This document shows, piece by piece, positions 8,675-16,394 of a DNA stretch of 64,000 nucleotides. The notes under the pieces were generated by a model. The model did not search any database and was not told the origin of the DNA. It saw nothing but the letters and a program-made list of their open reading frames with translations. Position 1 is the stretch's first letter. Each line of letters begins with the position of its first letter. This DNA comes from Aquabacter spiritensis. GTDB taxonomy: Bacteria; Pseudomonadota; Alphaproteobacteria; Rhizobiales; Xanthobacteraceae. The stretch covers positions 186,001-250,000 of the forward strand of contig NZ_SMAI01000005.1 in assembly GCF_004346185.1 (NCBI RefSeq). The letters are read 5' to 3'. The position numbers and the translations under genes were made by a program.

Positions 8675-9538
8675 TCAGATCACGTCGGACAGGTTCGCGC
8701 CGTTGAGATTGATCGCGAGACCCTTGAGGGCATCGGCATTCAGCTCTCCGCCCATCGCCTTCAAACTCTCCTCGCGGATCAGGGCGCCGAGTTCGGCGCG
8801 CAGGCCGAGGAATTCGGGCGAGAGCTGGAGCGTCGAATCGCGCGGGCGCGGCAGCGGCACCGTCACCTCGGCCTTGATCGAGCCCGGCCGCGCCGTCATC
8901 ACATAGATGCGGTCGGACAGAAAGATCGCCTCGTCGATGTCGTGGGTGACGAACAGGACCGAGATTTCCAGCCGCTCCCAGAGATTGGTGAGGATCTGCT
9001 GCATGATCTGGCGGGTCTGGGCGTCGAGCGCGCCGAACGGCTCGTCGAGCAGCAGAACCCGCGGCCCGGTGGCGAGCGCCCGGACGATCCCGACCCGCTG
9101 CTTCATGCCGCCCGAGAGGCGGTCGGGATATTGATCCTCGAACTGGGAGAGACCGGCGAGGCCGAGCAGCGTGCGGGCGGACCTTTTGCGCTCGTCGGCC
9201 GAGACGCCGCGCATCTTCAGCCCGAATTCGACATTCTCCCGCACGGTCTTCCACGGAAACAGGGAATATTGCTGGAACACCATGCCCCGGTCCGCCCCCG
9301 GCCCCTTCACGGCCTCCCCATCCACCGTCACCGTGCCGCGGGTCGGCTTCAGGAAGCCGGCGACCGCATTCAGCAGGGTGGACTTGCCGCAGCCGGAGGG
9401 GCCGATGATCGAGACGAACTCGCCGGGACGGACCAGAAGGTCGGCATCCTCGACCGCCGACATGGCGCCGTCCAAGGTCTCGTAGCTCAGGCAGAAGTCG
9501 GAGACCTCGATCAGGCCCTTCTTGGCGCTCGCGCTCAT
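8675..9538 (-). CDS. ABC transporter ATP-binding protein, nitrate/sulfonate/taurine type (importer 1)
   Basis: The 287-residue ATPase belongs to the SsuB/TauB/NrtD group. It has Walker A GPSGCGKST near residues 46-54, Q-loop VFQQYSLFPW, signature LSGGMKQR, Walker B VLLLDEPFGALD and H-loop VTHDIDEA. The C-terminal ~60 residues extend beyond the minimal ATPase fold (PEFLGLRAELGALIREE), as also seen in importer 2. It ends an operon ordered binding protein, permease, ATPase, with 9 bp to the permease stop. The cargo cannot be assigned from the ATPase. The operon ends at the hairpin at 8626. Confidence 0.95.
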   Translation of the reverse strand: MSASAKKGLIEVSDFCLSYETLDGAMSAVEDADLLVRPGEFVSIIGPSGCGKSTLLNAVAGFLKPTRGTVTVDGEAVKGPGADRGMVFQQYSLFPWKTVRENVEFGLKMRGVSADERKRSARTLLGLAGLSQFEDQYPDRLSGGMKQRVGIVRALATGPRVLLLDEPFGALDAQTRQIMQQILTNLWERLEISVLFVTHDIDEAIFLSDRIYVMTARPGSIKAEVTVPLPRPRDSTLQLSPEFLGLRAELGALIREESLKAMGGELNADALKGLAINLNGANLSDVI

Positions 9539-9547
9539 GGACGGCTC

Positions 9548-10501
9548 CTAATGGCGGGTGGCCCAGGGGGTGACGATGCGGCCCACCGCGCGGATCGCGA
9601 AGGACGAGGCGAGGCCGAGCACGCCGATGCAGATCATGCCGAGCGCGATGTCGGAATACTGGACCAGGGAATAGGATTCCCAGGTGAAATAACCGATCCC
9701 GAACTGGCCCGAAATCATCTCCGCCGCGATCAGCGACACCCAGGCGACGCCCATCCCCACCGTCAGGCCGGTGAAAATCTGCGGCAGCGCGGCCGGGAAA
9801 TAGACTTCCCGGAAGGTGGCGGCTTCCCGCGCGCCGAGGCAGCGCGCGGCCCGCACCAGGACCTCGTCGACCGTCGACATGCCGTGCAGGGTGTTGATTA
9901 GGATCGGGAAGAAGGAGCCGAGAAAGGTAATGAAGACGATGCTCTCCTCATTGGTCGGCCAGAGCATGATCGCCATCGGCACCCAGGCGATGGCGGGGAT
10001 GGGCCGCATCACCTCGGAAACCGGGAACACCACCTCGCGCAGCAGCTTGTAGCGCCCCATCAAGAGGCCGAGCGGCACCGCGACCAGGGTGGCGATGGAA
10101 AAGCCGATCAGGATCCGCCGGCAGGAAATGACGATATGGTCGAAGAAGCGGCCGCTCGCGAAGGCCTGTTCGGCGCTCTCCAGCACCTGTTCCGGCGACG
10201 GCACGTTCACGAACCGCACATAGACCGACATGCGGTTGACGGTGAGCACATGCCACAGGGCGATGAACAGTCCGATCGACAGCATGCCCAGGAGGATCGC
10301 CCGGATCGTGCCCTTGTTGAGCCGGAACCACCGCTTCAGGCGGGCGGCGGCGCCGCGGGGCGGAACCGGGGCGGCGTGCGGGACGCGGGGCGGGCGCAGG
10401 ACGACGGAGCCGGCGCGGGCCGGCTCCTCCGTTGCGCGCGCGAACCGGTCCTTTGCACTGGCCACGGTCGCGAGAGCCGTCGTGTGCTTCATGGCAATCA
10501 T
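9548..10501 (-). CDS. ABC transporter permease, SsuC/TauC type (importer 1)
   Basis: The inner-membrane permease has 317 residues. About 80 hydrophilic, Ala/Pro/Arg-rich residues precede the first membrane helix, which is longer than usual for SsuC/TauC. Six hydrophobic segments follow. The ATPase-docking EAA-type loop reads GAREAATFREVYFPAALP. The ATG at 10501 overlaps the binding-protein stop by 4 bp (ATGA), so translation is coupled; an ATG at 10492 is an alternative. It presumably forms a homodimer with two copies of the 8675-9538 ATPase. Confidence 0.93.
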   Translation of the reverse strand: MIAMKHTTALATVASAKDRFARATEEPARAGSVVLRPPRVPHAAPVPPRGAAARLKRWFRLNKGTIRAILLGMLSIGLFIALWHVLTVNRMSVYVRFVNVPSPEQVLESAEQAFASGRFFDHIVISCRRILIGFSIATLVAVPLGLLMGRYKLLREVVFPVSEVMRPIPAIAWVPMAIMLWPTNEESIVFITFLGSFFPILINTLHGMSTVDEVLVRAARCLGAREAATFREVYFPAALPQIFTGLTVGMGVAWVSLIAAEMISGQFGIGYFTWESYSLVQYSDIALGMICIGVLGLASSFAIRAVGRIVTPWATRH

Positions 10502-11931
10502 CCTCGTCCGGAGGTCACGCTCTTCAGCGCATCCTCGAAGCCGAGCACCTTGCCGCCGTCCTTGGCGGCCGCGGCTTCGGCATCCTTCTTCAGCAGGAAG
10601 GGCTGGATCTGGGTCTTGCCGTCCTTGGTGACGGCCGCGAAGAAGGCTTCGGAGGCGAACAGCTTGATGCCCTGCGCGGTGTCGAACAGATAGACGGTGG
10701 TCGCCTTCTTGCCCTGGGCCTTCATCTCGGCGAGCGCGCCGAGGGTGCAGACCGGGCTCGAATAGGCCTTGATGCCCTCGCCCTCGACCCAGATCTCGCC
10801 GGCCATGCGCGGCTCGGCGATCTTCACCTTGCAGAAGGTGTCCTCGCCCGAGACCTCGTAATTGGCCAGGCTCTTGAGCTGGGCCTCATAGTCGAGCCCG
10901 AGTTCGGCGTAGGCTTTGCGGACATAGCTGTCATTGACCCAGGCCTTGACGTCGAACTCCTTCATCCGCCCGAGCTTCTGAAGGACGCCGGCATCTTCCG
11001 CCGCATCGGCCACGAGCTGCGGCTTGATGGTCGGATCCATCGTCATGATGCCGCCCGGGCCGAGGAAGATATAGACCACTTCCTTGTCGATCCCGGTCCA
11101 TTTCGCGATGCTTTCGGCCGCTGCCTTGGGATCCTTGCGGACCCAGTCATTGGCCTCGATCACCGCCTTGATGTAGCCGACGACGACTTCCGGATATTTC
11201 TCGGCGAAGTCGGTGCGCACCACGACGCCGTGCCAGGTCGGCGCCTTGGTCTCGACGCCGTCGAAGATCTTGCGGGCGAAGCCGCGGAACGGCAGCAATT
11301 CGGCGAACGGCACGAAATCGGCGTGCGCGTCGATCTTCTTTTCCTGCAGATTGGTCGAGCCGACTTCCGGGCTCTGGCTCACCAGCTGGAAATAATTGTT
11401 CGGCCAGCCTTTGTCCTGCATGGCCTTCAGCATCATGCCGTGGGCGGCGGAGCCGAACGGCACGCTGAGCACCTTGCCCTTCAGGTCGGACAGCTCGAAA
11501 TAATCGGAATCCTTGTGCACCACGACGCCGTTGCCGGATCCGTGGATGTTGTAGGCGGCGACCGCGATCAGCTGGCTCTTGCTCTGCGGGTTCTGCTGGA
11601 AGGTGTAGCCGTTCACCACCAGCGGATAGTCGCCCATCCCGCCGAACTGGAGCTTGTCCGCCATCATCCCGTTGGTGACGGGTGGGCCGGACGTGAAGTT
11701 CTGCCAGTCGAGCTTGAAGGTGACGTTGGCGTATTTGCCGTCCTTCGGCAGGTACTTTTCCAGCAGCTTCAGTTCGCGGATCACGACGCCGGTGGTCACC
11801 GTGTTCGTCGTGGTGTCCTGGGTGCCGATGCCGATCGTCACCGTCGACTGGGCCGAAGCTGGAGCGGCGCAGGCGACGGCCAGAACCAGGCCGGCGGCGA
11901 GTTGAAAGGGCGAGGGTGCTGACTTCCGCAT
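10498..11931 (-). CDS. ABC substrate-binding protein with C-terminal NosL-like domain (importer 1)
   Basis: At 477 residues this is about 150 longer than typical SsuA/TauA/NMT1-type binding proteins. A Sec signal peptide (1-28, ending ASA) precedes a periplasmic binding fold (about 29-355), with FGGMGDYPLVVNG and LKGKVLSVPFGSAAHG as landmarks. From about residue 365 a second domain resembles NosL, the copper-binding accessory protein of nitrous oxide reductase. It shows C367 at the start, RMAGEI, a YSSPVC motif with C395, YLFDTAQGIKLFASEAF, and the closing KKDAEAAAAKDGGKVLGFED. NosL normally has a CxxC near the start; here only one Cys is kept. The domain may bind a metal or the cargo. It heads the three-gene importer operon; the gene upstream is crp1. 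Confidence 0.88.
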   Translation of the reverse strand: MRKSAPSPFQLAAGLVLAVACAAPASAQSTVTIGIGTQDTTTNTVTTGVVIRELKLLEKYLPKDGKYANVTFKLDWQNFTSGPPVTNGMMADKLQFGGMGDYPLVVNGYTFQQNPQSKSQLIAVAAYNIHGSGNGVVVHKDSDYFELSDLKGKVLSVPFGSAAHGMMLKAMQDKGWPNNYFQLVSQSPEVGSTNLQEKKIDAHADFVPFAELLPFRGFARKIFDGVETKAPTWHGVVVRTDFAEKYPEVVVGYIKAVIEANDWVRKDPKAAAESIAKWTGIDKEVVYIFLGPGGIMTMDPTIKPQLVADAAEDAGVLQKLGRMKEFDVKAWVNDSYVRKAYAELGLDYEAQLKSLANYEVSGEDTFCKVKIAEPRMAGEIWVEGEGIKAYSSPVCTLGALAEMKAQGKKATTVYLFDTAQGIKLFASEAFFAAVTKDGKTQIQPFLLKKDAEAAAAKDGGKVLGFEDALKSVTSGRG

Positions 11932-12064
11932 AGGTTCACCTCATGGAATGCTTGGCGCTGTGTGCGTCGGCTCTTCTCGGCCTCGCATCATCTTCGGTCG
12001 CAAGCTTCGAGAGGTTCAAAGGAAGAAGGCCTCCGGCGGTGGATTAGTTGCCATGAAATGAGGC

Positions 12065-12110
12065 CTGCCGAATGTTTCGGCAGAAGCTGCCCGCCTGACG
12101 CACAGTCAGG
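12065..12110. other. two adjacent hairpin-forming repeats at the 3' end of crp1
   Basis: CTGCCGAA (12065-12072) and TTCGGCAG (12076-12083) are perfect inverted arms around 3 nt. CCTGAC (12094-12099) and GTCAGG (12105-12110) are perfect arms around 5 nt and include the crp1 stop codon. Both lie between crp1 and the importer 1 binding-protein gene. No T-run follows on the minus strand, so a rho-independent terminator is uncertain. Partial attenuation or a dyad operator are alternatives. Confidence 0.5.
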
Positions 12111-12882
12111 TTCCGCCGCGCATCGCATGCAGAGCGTCCAGCTGATGCACGACGATCTTGGATTTCTCGGTCGAAAGGATGCCCTGCGCCTGCAGCCGTT
12201 TCAGCGAAATCGTCACCCATTGCCGGGTGGCGCCCACCATATGGGCAAGATCGGCATGGGTGAGCGCGGTGCCGATCGCCACCGTGTCCCCTTCCGGAAC
12301 GCCATAGGTGTCGCACAGATGCAGCAGCAGATGCGCCAGCCGCTCGGTGACCGACCGGGTGCCCAGCATCTGCGCCAGAGCGGAATAGCATTTGCCCTTG
12401 AAAGTGAGGCCCTCGATCAGGCCGATGGCCAGAGCCGGCATGCGCGCAATGAGGCCGCGCAAGGCTTTGCCGGAGAGATGGACGACGACCGAATTCGCCG
12501 CCGCCACCCCGGACCAGACATGCATGCCCTGGCCGAACAGTTCGGGGCCGCCGACGAAATTTCCGGCATGCCAATAGGCCAGGGTGATCTCGCGCCCGGA
12601 AGGAGCGATGTAGAACACGCGGATGCGTCCGCTCTCGATCAGGAAGATGCCGTCATGCGGCGTGCCCTGCGAGAACAGCATCTTGCCGCGATAAACGACC
12701 CGGCGCTGGCCCTCCTTCAGGACCTCCTCGCGCTCCTTCAGGCTGAGCCGCTGCAGCAGCAGCGGCGGGCCGTTCGCGAGGGCGGCATTCTCCGTCAGCA
12801 GGAGGGCCTGGGCGGGGGCGGTGTTGGACAAGAGAAGCGATCCGGTCGCGCGGGACGCGCCCGACGCCTGGGGTGACAGCAT
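12106..12882 (-). CDS. Crp/Fnr-family transcriptional regulator (paralogue 1)
   Basis: The 258-residue regulator has an N-terminal cyclic-nucleotide-binding-like beta-roll (about 50-150, with LFSQGTPHDGIFLIESGRIRV and APSGREITLAYW). A dimerisation helix and a winged HTH follow, with recognition helix ATRQWVTISLKRLQ. There is no FNR-type N-terminal Cys cluster. The ATG at 12882 is preferred, with GGGAG upstream; a GTG at 12885 is in frame. It closely resembles the regulator at 16395: both carry APSGREIT, KGxCY, QMLGTRS and HMVGAxRQWVT. It sits between the AprA-like operon and importer 1, which it may control. A palindrome lies 16-30 bp upstream of its start. Its effector is unknown. Confidence 0.92.
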   Translation of the reverse strand: MLSPQASGASRATGSLLLSNTAPAQALLLTENAALANGPPLLLQRLSLKEREEVLKEGQRRVVYRGKMLFSQGTPHDGIFLIESGRIRVFYIAPSGREITLAYWHAGNFVGGPELFGQGMHVWSGVAAANSVVVHLSGKALRGLIARMPALAIGLIEGLTFKGKCYSALAQMLGTRSVTERLAHLLLHLCDTYGVPEGDTVAIGTALTHADLAHMVGATRQWVTISLKRLQAQGILSTEKSKIVVHQLDALHAMRGGT

Positions 12883-12897
12883 CACGATTCTCCCGAA

Positions 12898-12912
12898 GTT
12901 CCGAATTGGAAC
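12898..12912. promoter_or_regulatory. operator-like palindrome upstream of crp1
   Basis: GTTCC (12898-12902) and GGAAC (12908-12912) are perfect inverted arms around GAATT, 16 bp before the crp1 ATG. A near-identical core, GAATTGGAA, recurs at 21192-21200 upstream of importer 2. Its position suggests autoregulation by the Crp-type protein, or control by its paralogue. This is inference from repeats alone. Confidence 0.45.
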
Positions 12913-12966
12913 AATCGCAAGAACCGTACCAGTCGCGGCCGGGCGCCGCGCCGTTTCAGGACGGCG

Positions 12967-13929
12967 TCAGGCCGCCGCCCGGCAGCGGTCGAGCGCCCAG
13001 CGCACCAGCTTGCGCACATCCGGGTCCGGATCGTCATAGGCCCGCTCGAGCACGCCGATCGCAGCCGGGTCGGCGATTTCGCCGAGCGCCGCCGCGGCTT
13101 CCTTGCGGACATTTGAGAGGCTGTGGTCGAGCGCCGCCGAGATCGCCGGCACCGCGCCGCGCGCCTTGATCTTGCCCAGCGCGTTCACCGCCTTGGCCCG
13201 GACCTGCCAGGCTTCGTCGCCGGTCGCGGCGATCAGCGGGTCGGCGGCTTCCGGCAGCCGCGCCTTGCCGATGGAGAAGGCGGCTTCCTCGCGGACCTGC
13301 CAATTGTCGTCCGTCAGCCCCGCAATGAGCGGCGGCACGCCGGGCGTGCCCGGCCGGACGAACACCAGGGCCGCCATGACGGCGCGCCGCACCGAGGGAT
13401 CGCTGTCATTGGCGGCCATCATCAGGGCCGGCAGCGCCGCCTCCGCCTTCAGCCAGCCGAGCACGCCCAGGGCCTCGCGCCGCACCGCGACTTCGGGATC
13501 CTGGAGCGCGGCGAGCGCGACCGGAAGCGCGGCGGGCTCCTGCATCTCGCGCAGCGCCCGCAGTGCCGCCGACCGGACGAACACGCCACCCTCCGCCGCG
13601 CGCGCGATCAGAGCCGACGCGGCGCCCGCCTCCTTCTTGTCGGCGAGGCTTTCGGCCGCCGCGAGGCGAACCGCCTCCTCGGGATCATCGAGCGCGGCGA
13701 TCAATGCGAGCGCCACCTCGGTCCCGGAATGCTCGTCCAGCGCCTTGCAGGCCGCCTCGCGCACCATGGCGTCGGGGTCGCGCGTGCCGTCGATCAAAAG
13801 CGGCACCGCCTCCGGCTCCACCGCCTCGGCGAGCGAAAGCATGGCCACCCGGCGCACCCCGGAATCCGTGCTGCGCGCCCGCGCGAGGATCTCGTCCATC
13901 TCGTCGTCGAACGCCTCGAAGATCGGCAT
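12967..13929 (-). CDS. HEAT-repeat protein
   Basis: The 320-residue protein has no signal peptide and is made almost entirely of about nine helical repeats of ~31 residues. A recurring pattern is D-P-x-x-x-V-R-x-x-A-x-x-A-L, seen in DPEEAVRLAAAESL, DPEVAVRREALGVL, DEAWQVRAKAVNALG and DPDPDVRKLVRWAL. These are PBS-lyase/HEAT-type repeats, a protein-protein interaction scaffold. It starts 10 bp after the AprB-like ferredoxin stop, so it is co-translated with the AprA/AprB-like pair. A role as assembly factor or docking scaffold for the flavoprotein-ferredoxin complex is plausible but unproven. PBS lyase itself is unlikely given the context. Confidence 0.92.
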   Translation of the reverse strand: MPIFEAFDDEMDEILARARSTDSGVRRVAMLSLAEAVEPEAVPLLIDGTRDPDAMVREAACKALDEHSGTEVALALIAALDDPEEAVRLAAAESLADKKEAGAASALIARAAEGGVFVRSAALRALREMQEPAALPVALAALQDPEVAVRREALGVLGWLKAEAALPALMMAANDSDPSVRRAVMAALVFVRPGTPGVPPLIAGLTDDNWQVREEAAFSIGKARLPEAADPLIAATGDEAWQVRAKAVNALGKIKARGAVPAISAALDHSLSNVRKEAAAALGEIADPAAIGVLERAYDDPDPDVRKLVRWALDRCRAAA

Positions 13930-13939
13930 TTCGGGCTCC

Positions 13940-14173
13940 TCAGCGCAAGAGATAGGGGATCTCGACCTTCACCGCATGGGTCGGGCAATCCACCTCGCAG
14001 GGCATGCAATACCAGCATTCGTCATATTTCATGTGCGCCTTGCCGGTCGCCGGATTGATCGCGAGGACATCCAGCGGACAGACGTCGATGCACACCCGGC
14101 AGCCCTTTTCGGCGATGCATTTGGCGTCGTCGACGGTGACCGGGACCGAGGTCGAATGATGGGCGTGAGGCAT
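13940..14173 (-). CDS. small 2x[4Fe-4S] ferredoxin, AprB-like
   Basis: Only 77 residues, with eight Cys in two sets: C19, C25, C28, C32 (spacing x5, x2, x3, then Pro) and C53, C56, C59, C63 (x2, x2, x3, then Pro). The second set, in DECWYCMPCEVDCPTHAV, closely resembles the beta subunit AprB of adenylylsulfate reductase (a DMCWECYSC type motif). AprB is roughly twice as long and has a C-terminal tail that wraps AprA; that tail is missing here. It starts 26 bp after the AprA-like gene, so it is very likely that protein's electron-transfer subunit. The ATG at 14173 (MPHAHHSTSV) is the only reasonable start. Confidence 0.92.
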   Translation of the reverse strand: MPHAHHSTSVPVTVDDAKCIAEKGCRVCIDVCPLDVLAINPATGKAHMKYDECWYCMPCEVDCPTHAVKVEIPYLLR

Positions 14174-14199
14174 GGGACTTGCTCCGGAAGGAAGGGGCG

Positions 14200-15939
14200 T
14201 CATTCGGCCGCGAGGGGGGCGGCGGTGCGCAGCTGATGGTAGGCGCCCATCTCCTCCTCGGGGATCGGCACCACATAGGGGTCCACATCGCGCTTCCGGT
14301 GGGCCATCTTGCCGGCCTCGTCCTTGTAGAGCAGCGTGTGGCAGAACCAGTTTTCGTTGTCGGTGGCGGGATGGTCGACCCGCCAGTGATAGAGGCCCCA
14401 CCGGCTTTCGGTGCGGTAGAGCGAGGCGGCGGCCGCCATGTCGGCGCAGTCGAGGATCGACTGCAGTTCGAGCGCCCGCATCAATTCGTGCGGATCGCGC
14501 ACGCAAAGGGCGGACAAATCCTCGCGCACCTCGCCGAAGCGCTCCTGTGCGATGCGGTATTTCGCGGTGACCTTCGGCGGCTGCAGATAATCGTTCACCA
14601 GGCGGCGCGTCTTGAATTCCATTTCGAACGGCGTCAGCCCGTCCTCGCGGCGGGTCGGCGCGAGAATGCGCTCCTGCTCGGCGGCGACGAAGGCCGGGTC
14701 ATAGGCCGGCAGGTCGGTGGAGGCGCAATAATCCGCAGCGTCCCGCCCGGCAATGCCGCCGTTCACGAAGGCGCCCAGCATGTAATTGTGCGGCACGCTC
14801 GCCATGTCGCCGGCGGCATAGAGGCCGGCGACCGTGGTGCGGGCATTCTCGTCCACCCACACGCCGGAGGCGGAATGGCCGGAGCAGAAGCCGATCTCCG
14901 AAATGTGCATCTCCACCATGCGCTCGCGATAATTCGTGCCGCGATTCTCGTGGAACCGGCCGCGCGAGGGCCGCTCGTTGGAGTGCAGGATGGTTTCGAT
15001 CTCGGAGATGGTCTCCTCGGCGAGATGCGTCATGTTGAGGAAGACCGGACCGTTGCCGCTCTGAAGTTCCGAGAAGAACTCCTTCATCATCTGGCCCGAC
15101 CAATAGTCGCATTCGATAAAGCGCTCGCCCTTGTTGTTGGCGGTATAGCCGCCGAACGGGCCGGTCACATAGGCACAAGCCGGGCCGTTATAATCCTTGA
15201 TCAGCGGATTGATTTGGTAGCATTCGAGGTTCGCGAGCCCGGCCCCGGCATGATAGGCCATGGCATAGCCGTCGCCGCAATTCGCCGGATTCTCGTAGGT
15301 GCCGAACAGATAGCCCGAGGCGGGCAGGCCGAGCCGGCCGGCCGCGCCGCAGGCGAGCACCACCGATTTCGCCCGCACCACCAGGAATTCGCTGGTCCGC
15401 GTATTGACGCCCATCGCCCCGGCCACCTGCCCGTCCGGGCCGGTCAGAAGCCGCGTCGCCATGTAGCGATTGGTGATCATCACCTGGAGCCGGCGCAATT
15501 GGCGGTAGAGCGCCTTCTTGACATGGTGGCCCTCCGGCATGGGCAGCACATAGGTCCCCATATGGTGGACCTTGCGGACATTGTATTCGCCGGAGCCGTC
15601 CTTCTCGAACTTCACCCCGATCGAATCCAGATACTGGATCATCGGATAGGAGCCGGTGGCGTAGGCCATCACGGCTTTCTGGTGGACGATCCCGTCATTG
15701 GCGACGGTGATCTCCTTCACATATTGCTCGGGGGTCGCATAACCGGGGATCACCGCATTGTTGAGCCCGTCCATACCCATGGAGACCGCGCCGGAGCGCT
15801 TCACATTGGCCTTCTCCATCAGCACGACCTTGAGGCCGGGATTCTTCTCCTTGGCCTTGATCGCGGCCATGGGCCCGCCGGTCCCGCCGCCGATGACGAG
15901 GATGTCGCAGTCGACGATGTCGGTCTTGATGTCGCTCAT
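14200..15939 (-). CDS. AprA-like FAD oxidoreductase (adenylylsulfate reductase alpha/fumarate reductase superfamily)
   Basis: A cytosolic flavoprotein of 579 residues. The FAD dinucleotide motif VIGGGTGG is at 15-22. LKVVLMEKANVKRSGAV (36-52) is close to the matching AprA stretch. GHSASGVWV (354-362) matches the AprA active-site region, where AprA carries a catalytic-site His. AGDM (376-379) and ESRWG (511-515) are typical of the superfamily C-terminus. AprA proteins are usually over 600 residues. The ATG at 15939 overlaps the DUF971 stop by 4 bp. The adjoining AprB-like ferredoxin supports a two-subunit enzyme moving two electrons to or from a sulfur-type or organic substrate. No sat, qmo or dsr gene is near, so APS itself is not assured. 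A generic fumarate reductase is less likely given the RSGAV region. Confidence 0.88.
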   Translation of the reverse strand: MSDIKTDIVDCDILVIGGGTGGPMAAIKAKEKNPGLKVVLMEKANVKRSGAVSMGMDGLNNAVIPGYATPEQYVKEITVANDGIVHQKAVMAYATGSYPMIQYLDSIGVKFEKDGSGEYNVRKVHHMGTYVLPMPEGHHVKKALYRQLRRLQVMITNRYMATRLLTGPDGQVAGAMGVNTRTSEFLVVRAKSVVLACGAAGRLGLPASGYLFGTYENPANCGDGYAMAYHAGAGLANLECYQINPLIKDYNGPACAYVTGPFGGYTANNKGERFIECDYWSGQMMKEFFSELQSGNGPVFLNMTHLAEETISEIETILHSNERPSRGRFHENRGTNYRERMVEMHISEIGFCSGHSASGVWVDENARTTVAGLYAAGDMASVPHNYMLGAFVNGGIAGRDAADYCASTDLPAYDPAFVAAEQERILAPTRREDGLTPFEMEFKTRRLVNDYLQPPKVTAKYRIAQERFGEVREDLSALCVRDPHELMRALELQSILDCADMAAAASLYRTESRWGLYHWRVDHPATDNENWFCHTLLYKDEAGKMAHRKRDVDPYVVPIPEEEMGAYHQLRTAAPLAAE

Positions 15940-16286
15940 GGGGTGGTCTCCGCAAGATCGGCGTCGGCCAGAGCGCGCAAATAGCTGAACGGGTAGATGC
16001 CGCGCTCGTGGCCGTCGGAAAAGAACAGGTTGAGGGCATAGTCGGCGACCGGCGCGACGCCGGTCACGGCGATGCCGGGGAAGCGCGCGGGAAACCGGCT
16101 CTCGGCCCGTGCCCGCGTGCACCAGGCGCACCGGCAGGCGGCCCGCAGCCGTTCCGCGCCGAAGGCGCGGGCGCCGGCGCCGTCCCAGGTGAGGAGGAGC
16201 GCGTCGCGCGCCGCATTGAGCCGGATTTCGTCCGGAACCGCAGCGGGATCGAAGAGGGAGGCGGTCGCCTCTGAAGGGGCCATCAT
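15936..16286 (-). CDS. DUF971 domain protein with a Cys cluster (second of two)
   Basis: The 116-residue protein heads the AprA-like operon. The DUF971 fold is seen in DEIRLNAARDALLLTWDG, VADYALNLFFSDGHERGIYPFSYL and the C-terminal LRALAD. In the middle a C-x-C-x2-C motif (ACRCAWCTRARAES) replaces the region that lacks Cys in the 3068-3436 paralogue. Three close Cys could bind a metal or an Fe-S cluster. DUF971 domains occur fused to Mrp/ApbC Fe-S carriers, so a role in maturing the flavoprotein/ferredoxin pair is a fair guess. Its stop overlaps the next start (ATGA), indicating coupling. Two tandem ATGs (16286, 16283) are possible starts. Confidence 0.85.
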   Translation of the reverse strand: MMAPSEATASLFDPAAVPDEIRLNAARDALLLTWDGAGARAFGAERLRAACRCAWCTRARAESRFPARFPGIAVTGVAPVADYALNLFFSDGHERGIYPFSYLRALADADLAETTP

Positions 16287-16321
16287 GGGACCGATTGGAC
16301 ACCCGCACGCCCCGGCTCGAT

Positions 16322-16355
16322 AGCAACTAGTTGCTGACCTTGGTCTTATTCCAAG
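16322..16355. promoter_or_regulatory. palindromes upstream of the DUF971-AprA-like operon
   Basis: AGCAACTAGTTGCT (16322-16335) is a perfect 14-bp palindrome 36 bp upstream of the operon's first ATG. Directly after it, CTTGG (16339-16343) and CCAAG (16351-16355) form a second dyad around 7 bp. These sites lie between crp2 and the operon and are the best candidates for Crp-type operators in the block. Related words occur near fdxA (CAACTAATTT, 8567-8576), importer 1 (TAGTTGC, 12045-12051) and importer 2 (CAAATAATTG, 21204-21213). Confidence 0.5.
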
Positions 16356-16394
16356 CAGGCGCGGACCCTGCGGAATTCCTGCGACGAGCGGCCT

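Noticed and set aside
8155-16286. Canonical dissimilatory sulfite oxidation/sulfate reduction (sat-aprBA-qmo/dsr)
   Set aside because: No ATP sulfurylase, Dsr, Qmo or Hdr genes are in the window, and both Apr-like subunits are shorter than standard.
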